Shown: positions 1 through 4,128 of the stretch, one piece after another | Layout of the letters: every line of letters starts with the position of its first letter | Position numbering within the stretch: the first letter of the stretch is position 1 | NCBI GenBank assembly: GCA_964618855.1 | Contig: CAZUCD010000191.1 | Location: 1 to 6,397 of the forward strand | DNA from: CAZUCD01 sp964618855 | Lineage (GTDB): Bacteria > Sumerlaeota > Sumerlaeia > SLMS01 > JANRJK01 | DNA: 6,397 nucleotides | Reading direction: 5' to 3' | Program-made: the position numbers and the translations under genes | Notes under the pieces: generated by a model | The model's database searches: none | The model's input: only the letters and a program-made list of their open reading frames with translations | Told to the model about the DNA's origin: nothing

Positions 1-79
1 CCAGCGTTCTGCCTTTGCGGCCAGCGGCAGCTCCGTCGATGCTCCCGGGCATGACTGGGAACGAAGGAACACGGGCCCG
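1..79 (+). other. Left-edge stretch, possible end of an upstream gene
   Basis: These 79 bases precede the first clear gene. One plus-strand frame is open from base 3 to a TGA at 81-83, which would overlap the acyltransferase ATG (80-82) as ATGA, the arrangement expected of a coupled upstream gene. The frame of the acyltransferase itself is also open to the window edge. With such high GC, two open frames over 80 bases are weak evidence, and the short peptides resemble nothing I recognise. No promoter boxes are evident. The only useful signal is the AAGGA near the end, which supports the next start. Confidence 0.25.
64..68 (+). promoter_or_regulatory. Ribosome binding site of the acyltransferase
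   Basis: AAGGA lies 11 bases before the ATG at 80. The spacing is slightly long but workable. It supports ATG 80 as the start even though the reading frame stays open to the left edge of the window. Confidence 0.5.
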
Positions 80-592
80 ATGAAGTCGCTGCTGCGCGCG
101 TTGTTCGCGGTGCCGGAGGGGTGCGGGGTGAAGTTCGGCGTGCTCTGGCGCATCGGGAGGATGCTCGGCGTGAATGCGGGCGTCCCGTGGCCCGTCCACT
201 TCACGACGACGGTGCGGTGGGCCAGGCGCGTGAAACTCGGGCGCCGCACCTTCCCCGGGGATTCGCCGCACTGCTACATCAATGCGCAGAACGGCATCAT
301 CGTCGGCGACGACGTGAACCTCGGGCCCGGTGTCGGGCTTGTCAGCGCGAACCACGATCCGCTGGACAACACACGCTACACGAAGGACCCGCCGATCCGG
401 CTTGGCGCGCGCACCTGGGTCGGGATGAACGCCGTGATCCTCCCGGGCGTCGAGCTTGGAGAGAACACCGTCGTGGGCGCGGGCGCTGTTGTGACAAGGA
501 GCTTCCCGCAGGGCTGGGTCGTGATTGCCGGCAACCCGGCGCGCGTGATCCGGGCCCTGCGACCGGATGCGGAATCGAAAGGGAACGGGTGA
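80..592 (+). CDS. Hexapeptide-repeat (left-handed beta-helix) acyltransferase
   Basis: A 170-residue protein of the LacA/NodL/WbbJ-like acyltransferase group, which moves an acetyl or other acyl group from acyl-CoA to a sugar or similar acceptor, probably in the cytoplasm. Imperfect hexapeptide repeats run at about residues 66-90 (INAQNGIIVGDDVNLGPGVG) and 107-142, forming the beta-helix. SANHD at 89-93 contains the likely catalytic His92, and GNPARVIR near 151-158 is the usual end of the fold. An N-terminal stretch with PWPVHF (36-41) is typical of a subfamily of small acyltransferases near polysaccharide genes. It has no signal peptide or membrane segment. The ATG start is supported by AAGGA, although the frame is open further upstream. 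The stop lies 10 bases before trpA, so the two are probably co-transcribed. The acceptor cannot be told from the sequence. Surface polysaccharide or serine/sugar acetylation are guesses. Confidence 0.9.
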   Translation: MKSLLRALFAVPEGCGVKFGVLWRIGRMLGVNAGVPWPVHFTTTVRWARRVKLGRRTFPGDSPHCYINAQNGIIVGDDVNLGPGVGLVSANHDPLDNTRYTKDPPIRLGARTWVGMNAVILPGVELGENTVVGAGAVVTRSFPQGWVVIAGNPARVIRALRPDAESKGNG

Positions 593-602
593 CATCCACG
601 GC

Positions 603-1421
603 GTGAACCGAATCGATGCACTTTTTGCGGAGTCCAGGGGGCGCCGCGCGCTCCTTGTGGCGTACCTGACGGCGGGCTACCCGGACGCGGGGACCAGCGC
701 GCGGCTCCTGCACGCCGCCGCGGAGGGCGGCGCCGACATCATCGAGCTCGGCGTGCCCTTCAGCGATCCCATCGCGGACGGCCCCGTGATCCAGCACGCC
801 TCGAAGGTCGCGCTGGAGCGCGGCATGACGTACAATGGTGCATGCGCGTTGGCGCACGAATGGCGAGCGCGTTGGCCGCGCCCGGCGCTCGTGATGTTCG
901 GCGCCGCCAACCCCTTCGCCGTGCGGGGGGAGGCGCGCGCCGCCGCCATGGCCGCCGACGCCGGCGCCGACGGCATCCTGGCCGCCGACCTCCCCGTCGA
1001 GGAGGCCGGCCCCATGCGCGAGGCATGCCGCGAACGGGGGCTGCACCTTGTCAGCCTCGTCGCCCCGACCACGCCCACCGAACGCATGCGACGCATCGCC
1101 CGCGAATCCAGCGGGTTCCTCTACTGCATCGCGCGGCGCGGCATCACCGGCACGCACGCCACCGCGCCCGTGGAGTCCACGCGCGAGTACATCGCCCGCG
1201 TGCGCGGCGCGACGGACCTGCCCCTGGCGCTCGGCTTCGGCATCTCGACCCCGCACGCGGCCGCGGAGGCCGCCGCCGCAGGCGCCGATGCCGTCGTCGT
1301 CGGGACGGCGCTCATCTCCGAGGTCGACCGCGCCACCGCAGCCGGCGAGGACCCGGCGGAGGCCGTGCGCCGCATGGTCGCCGCGCTCGCGCAACCACTC
1401 TCCCGGGAGTTGCCAAAGTGA
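603..1421 (+). CDS. trpA: Tryptophan synthase alpha subunit
   Basis: TrpA cleaves indole-3-glycerol phosphate to indole and glyceraldehyde-3-phosphate, and passes indole through a tunnel to TrpB, which makes tryptophan in the cytoplasm. The 272-residue product is close to the family's usual length of about 268. The catalytic segment ELGVPFSDPIADGPVIQ holds Glu48 and Asp59, equivalent to Glu49 and Asp60 of the Salmonella enzyme. The TIM-barrel signatures follow: ADGILAADLPVEE (122-134), LVAPTTPTERM (152-162), RRGITGTHA (178-186), GFGISTPHAA (211-220) and phosphate-binding ADAVVVGTALI (228-238). I chose GTG 603 because the product then begins MNRIDALF like other TrpA proteins. An in-frame ATG at 567 would add 12 residues and overlap the acyltransferase. 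Neither start has a good ribosome binding site, so translation may depend on the upstream gene. The strand before MFGAANPF (98-105) departs from common TrpA sequences. No trpB is present in the window. Confidence 0.96.
   Translation: MNRIDALFAESRGRRALLVAYLTAGYPDAGTSARLLHAAAEGGADIIELGVPFSDPIADGPVIQHASKVALERGMTYNGACALAHEWRARWPRPALVMFGAANPFAVRGEARAAAMAADAGADGILAADLPVEEAGPMREACRERGLHLVSLVAPTTPTERMRRIARESSGFLYCIARRGITGTHATAPVESTREYIARVRGATDLPLALGFGISTPHAAAEAAAAGADAVVVGTALISEVDRATAAGEDPAEAVRRMVAALAQPLSRELPK
1405..1409 (+). promoter_or_regulatory. Ribosome binding site inside the end of trpA
   Basis: GGGAG sits 8 bases before the GTG at 1418, inside the last codons of trpA. It is the best-placed Shine-Dalgarno-like sequence in the window. 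It decides the start of the thioredoxin-fold gene, whose frame runs open for several hundred bases further upstream as a shadow of trpA. Confidence 0.65.
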
Positions 1422-2116
1422 AGTTCGCCGCCGCCGCCGCCGCCGTGATCGCCGTGGCGCTCATCGCGGGCACCGCCGCCTTCCTGCTCTTCGGGGTCTC
1501 CCCGCGCGCTGGCGTGCGGGGGCCCGCTCCGGCCCCCCGCGACGCACAAACCGCCCAACCCGCCGCATCGGAGGAACACTTCGTCAAGGTCTGGGTCGGC
1601 GAGGCCTTCCCCGACTTCGAGGTGAAGAGCCTCGACGGCGGGCGCACCTACCGCCTCTCCCGCGACCGCGACCCGGGGAAGTTCACCGTGATCACGTTCC
1701 ACTCGCCGGACTGCCCGTGCGCCGCCAATTGTGCCGAGCTGATCAACGAGATGGCCAAGTCGGGGGAAGCGGACTACGCGATCGTCGGCATCCTCGCAGG
1801 CAAGCCGATGGACGCGGACTTCTACGCGCGAACCCGGGCACAGGTTGCGGAGGGAGTGGCGGCGTTTCCGCTCTACGACGATGCCGACGGGACGGTGCGG
1901 GAGCTGGCGGGCGCCAAGCGCACGCCGACCGTGTGGGTGCTCGACCGCGCGGGCCGCGTGGCCTACGTCGGCGCGCCGGAGAACACGCTCTTCCCCGGCT
2001 CCCCGGGGCACCGCTACCTCCTGCGCGAGGCCATCGAGGCGCTGCGCGCGGGGAAGGCGCCCGACCCTCAGAGCTACGCCCCGCTCGGCTGCCCCATCGA
2101 TCCCACGGCGGGCTGA
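1418..2116 (+). CDS. Membrane-anchored thioredoxin-fold redoxin (AhpC/TSA-like)
   Basis: A 232-residue protein with one N-terminal hydrophobic segment (about residues 4-27), a Pro/Ala-rich linker (28-52) and a thioredoxin-like domain (about 56-210). It probably sits in the inner membrane with the domain on the outer face, or is exported. The domain opens with VGEAFPDFEVKSLDGG (60-75), typical of AhpC/TSA-type redoxins. The active-site region is SPDCPCAANC (96-105) with cysteines 99, 101 and 105, and the expected cis-proline lies in RTPTVWVLD (168-176, Pro170). The end, PLGCPID, carries a fourth cysteine, Cys225. A C-terminal Gly-Cys motif is a recurrent feature, as I recall it, of redoxins with a single 'CPxA' active-site cysteine. 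Here there is no ordinary CxxC. It is likely a thiol-disulfide or peroxide-handling protein, with substrate unknown. The GTG start overlaps the trpA TGA (GTGA) and has GGGAG 8 bases ahead, pointing to coupling with trpA. The frame continues open upstream only as an antiphase shadow of trpA. Confidence 0.85.
   Translation: MKFAAAAAAVIAVALIAGTAAFLLFGVSPRAGVRGPAPAPRDAQTAQPAASEEHFVKVWVGEAFPDFEVKSLDGGRTYRLSRDRDPGKFTVITFHSPDCPCAANCAELINEMAKSGEADYAIVGILAGKPMDADFYARTRAQVAEGVAAFPLYDDADGTVRELAGAKRTPTVWVLDRAGRVAYVGAPENTLFPGSPGHRYLLREAIEALRAGKAPDPQSYAPLGCPIDPTAG
1427..1444 (+). repeat. (GCC)6 triplet run in the redoxin membrane segment
   Basis: Six consecutive GCC codons encode six alanines at residues 4-9 of the thioredoxin-fold protein, at the start of its membrane segment. 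Changes in unit number would add or remove alanines without shifting the frame, so this is not a phase-variation switch. High GC and alanine preference are enough to explain it. Confidence 0.7.
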
Positions 2117-2146
2117 GGCGCGGCGGGGGGACTACTCCCCGGCGCC
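2117..2146. terminator. Possible bidirectional terminator hairpin between convergent genes
   Basis: GGCGC (2117-2121) and CGGGG (2124-2128), separated by a two-base GG bulge, can pair with CCCCG (2137-2141) and GCGCC (2142-2146). This leaves an 8-base loop at 2129-2136. The hairpin begins just after the redoxin stop and includes the stop codon of the binding-protein gene on the other strand. It lies exactly at the convergent junction, where a shared terminator would be expected. No T-tract follows it on either strand, so intrinsic termination is uncertain. In DNA this GC-rich some self-complementarity also arises by chance. Confidence 0.35.
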
Positions 2147-3004
2147 GATCGCCTCCCGGAACGCGGGGAGCGCCTCCAACGCGCGGGGTCCCGGCACCAT
2201 CACGCGCGGATCCGCGACGAACCGCATCCCACGCGGGTCGCGCGGCGCGCGCATCGTGGCAAGGGGAGTCCAAGAGCGCCGCGCGGACTCGAGTTCCCCC
2301 TCGTCCGGCCTCGCCTCCGAGAAGAACAGCAGCACGTCCGGATCCAGCGCGAGCAGCGCCTCCTTGTTGAGCTGCGGATACACGCCCACGGAGGCATCCA
2401 GCACGTTGTCGCCCCCGGCGAGCTGGAGCAGTTCGTCGATGTAGGTGCCGCGGCCGATCGCGGTGACGCCCCCCGGGCGCAGCTCCGGCCCGCCGAGGAG
2501 CATCAGGACGCGCCGGGGCGACTTGGTGCGCGAGGCCCGCAGCCCGGCCAGCTCCGCCTCGAACGCGGCGATGCGGGGCTCGGCCCCGGCGGCAACTCCG
2601 CAGGACCGCGCGACCACCCGCAGCGCCCGCGCCACCTCGTCGAAGGTCTCCACGCGCCCAAGCTGCACGACCTCCGTGCCGCTGCGCTTGCGGAAGTGCT
2701 CCGCCACGCGTTCGTTGCTGGAGAGGCAGAGGACGAGCGTCGGGCGCAGCGCCTCGATGGCCTCGAGCCCCGGCGCCTGGATGTCCGTCACGGCGGGGAG
2801 CGCCGCGGCCTCCGGAGGAAACTCCGTGAAGCGCGACACGCCGACGACGCGGTCGAACGCGCCGACGAAGTGGACGTACTCCGCGAGGCTTGGCGCGCAC
2901 GTGACGATTCGCAGGGTCCCGCTGGTCTCCTGCGCGCGCACGGCCACCAACGGCAGCAGCGCGAACGCCAGCGCGAGTGCGATCCCGCGCAGGGCGCCGG
3001 TCAC
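2132..3004 (-). CDS. BtuF/HmuT-like periplasmic ABC substrate-binding protein
   Basis: A 290-residue protein of the helical-backbone metal-receptor group (BtuF, FhuD, HmuT), which delivers cobalamin, heme or ferric siderophores to a membrane ABC importer. Residues 1-24 form a signal peptide: Arg6, a hydrophobic core, then AVRA before Gln25. No lipobox cysteine is present, so a soluble periplasmic protein is likely. The mature part opens RIVTCAPSLAEYV (32-44), the usual family start. VGVSRFTEFPPEA (54-66), PAVTDIQAPGLEAIEALRPTLVL (70-92) and GTYIDELLQLAGGDNV (186-201) then follow in the expected order, with LNKEALLALDPDVLLFF (212-228) in the second lobe. Several family members have 'PxxTE' or 'PxVGG' where this has TEFPPEA and PAVTDI. 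The GTG start (3004-3002) overlaps the ychF TGA, with AGGA 10 bases ahead. The reading frame extends upstream to 3100, but that part is a Arg-rich shadow of ychF. No permease or ATPase gene is present, so the ligand is open, with cobalamin the first guess. Confidence 0.87.
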   Translation of the reverse strand: MTGALRGIALALAFALLPLVAVRAQETSGTLRIVTCAPSLAEYVHFVGAFDRVVGVSRFTEFPPEAAALPAVTDIQAPGLEAIEALRPTLVLCLSSNERVAEHFRKRSGTEVVQLGRVETFDEVARALRVVARSCGVAAGAEPRIAAFEAELAGLRASRTKSPRRVLMLLGGPELRPGGVTAIGRGTYIDELLQLAGGDNVLDASVGVYPQLNKEALLALDPDVLLFFSEARPDEGELESARRSWTPLATMRAPRDPRGMRFVADPRVMVPGPRALEALPAFREAIGAGE

Positions 3005-4101
3005 GAACCGCCGATCCTGAAGATCACCACGTCGCCGTCGCGCATGACGTACTCCTTCCCCTCGACGCGCAGCTTCCCCGCGTCCCGCGCGGCGTTCCAC
3101 GAGCCCGCCGCGACCAGGTCGTCATACGTGACCACTTCCGCGCGGATGAAGTTTTTCTCGAAGTCGGAATGGATCACCGCCGCGCACTGGGGCGCCTTCC
3201 ATCCGGCGCGGAACGTCCACGCGCGGACCTCCTTCTCTCCGCCCGTGAGGAACGTCTCCAGCCCGAGGAGCCGGTAGGCCGCCTTCGTCAGGCGGTCCAG
3301 GCCGCTCTCCTTCAGCCCGAGTTCCCCAAGGAACATCGCGCGCTCGTCCCCGTCGAGTTCCGCGATTTCGGACTCGACCTTTGCGGAGATGGCGACGGCG
3401 CACGTCCCCTGAGAGGCGGCGAACTCCGCGACGCGGCGCACCTCCGGCAGTTCGTCCGCGCGCCCCGCGTCCCCCTCCGCCACGTTGCAGACGTAGAGGA
3501 TCGGCTTGCCGGTCAGCAGCGACATCTCCCGCAGGATGACGCGCTCCTCCTCGCTGGCCTCGATGGTGTAGGCGAGCCTGCCCGCCTCCATCCCGGACTT
3601 CAGGCGCGCCAGGAAGTCGAGCTCGGGCCCGAGCGTCTTGTCCGCCTTCGCCGCGCGGGACGTGCGCTCGATGCGCTTCTCCACCGTGGCGAGGTCCGCG
3701 AAGATCAGCTCGAGGTTGATGACGGAGATGTCGTCCAGCGGGTCGATCTTGCCGTGGACGTGGACGACGTCCGGGTCCTCGAAGCAGCGCACGACCTCGA
3801 CGATGGCGTCCACCTCGCGTATGTGCGCGAGGAACTGGTTGCCGAGGCCCTCTCCCGTGCTGGCGCCGCGGACGAGCCCGGCGATGTCCACGAACTGGAA
3901 CGCGGTCGGGATGACCTGCTTCGGCTTGTAGATGCCCGCGAGGACGGCCAGCCGCGGGTCGGGGACCTCCACGATGCCGACGTTGGGCTCGATGGTGCAG
4001 AAGGGGTAGTTGGCGGCCTCGGCGCCGGCACGCGTGATCGCGTTGAAGAGGGTGCTCTTGCCGACGTTGGGGAGACCGACGATTCCGGCCTGGAGGGGCA
4101 T
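3001..4101 (-). CDS. ychF: Obg-family ATPase YchF (OLA1 homologue)
   Basis: YchF is a universally conserved cytoplasmic P-loop NTPase that prefers ATP over GTP. It binds ribosomes and is linked to stress responses and translation. The 366 residues match the family's usual 363 or so. The P-loop is GLPNVGKST (9-17), followed by NYPFCTIEPNVG (31-42) with the conserved Cys35 implicated in redox control of the E. coli protein. The switch II region is DIAGLVRGASTGEGLGNQFL (72-91). His114 in VVHVHGKIDPLDD aligns with the catalytic histidine of E. coli YchF. NVAE (206-209) replaces the GTP-specific NKxD, which explains the ATP preference. A coiled-coil-like helical insertion lies at about 130-200, and the C-terminal TGS domain at about 283-364 ends in GKEYVMRDGDVVIFRIGG. 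The ATG at 4101 gives the standard N-terminus. I see no Shine-Dalgarno in the 27 bases after the preceding gene, so coupling to it is likely. Its stop overlaps the binding-protein GTG start. Confidence 0.98.
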   Translation of the reverse strand: MPLQAGIVGLPNVGKSTLFNAITRAGAEAANYPFCTIEPNVGIVEVPDPRLAVLAGIYKPKQVIPTAFQFVDIAGLVRGASTGEGLGNQFLAHIREVDAIVEVVRCFEDPDVVHVHGKIDPLDDISVINLELIFADLATVEKRIERTSRAAKADKTLGPELDFLARLKSGMEAGRLAYTIEASEEERVILREMSLLTGKPILYVCNVAEGDAGRADELPEVRRVAEFAASQGTCAVAISAKVESEIAELDGDERAMFLGELGLKESGLDRLTKAAYRLLGLETFLTGGEKEVRAWTFRAGWKAPQCAAVIHSDFEKNFIRAEVVTYDDLVAAGSWNAARDAGKLRVEGKEYVMRDGDVVIFRIGGS

Positions 4102-4128
4102 GGTGTGGGTTGATCCGTGGGGGTGGTT

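Noticed and set aside
342..1394. Long minus-strand open frame of 350 codons opposite trpA and the acyltransferase
   Set aside because: It lies opposite two clear genes, is rich in Gly, Arg and Ala with no recognisable motif, and arises because GC-rich codons seldom give stops on the opposite strand.
842..1417. N-terminal extension of the redoxin inside trpA
   Set aside because: The extension is Arg-rich and out of phase with trpA, whereas GTG 1418 has a good ribosome binding site and is followed at once by a membrane segment.
1427..1444. (GCC)6 as a phase-variation switch
   Set aside because: Triplet units cannot shift the frame, and GCC is the favoured alanine codon here.
1048..2370. Plus-strand open frame of 440 codons across trpA, the redoxin and beyond
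   Set aside because: It is very rich in Arg, Pro and Ser, crosses three real genes on two strands and has no domain signature.
1743..2900. Minus-strand open frame of 385 codons overlapping the binding-protein gene
   Set aside because: It is Arg/Gly/Ala-rich and out of frame with the binding protein, which has a signal peptide and family motifs.
3005..3100. N-terminal extension of the binding protein inside ychF
   Set aside because: The extra 32 residues are Arg-rich and would bury the signal peptide, while GTG 3004 places it at the N-terminus.
2977..4113. Plus-strand open frame of 378 codons opposite ychF
   Set aside because: ychF is unmistakable on the other strand. The antisense product is a low-complexity shadow rich in Arg, Asp and Leu.
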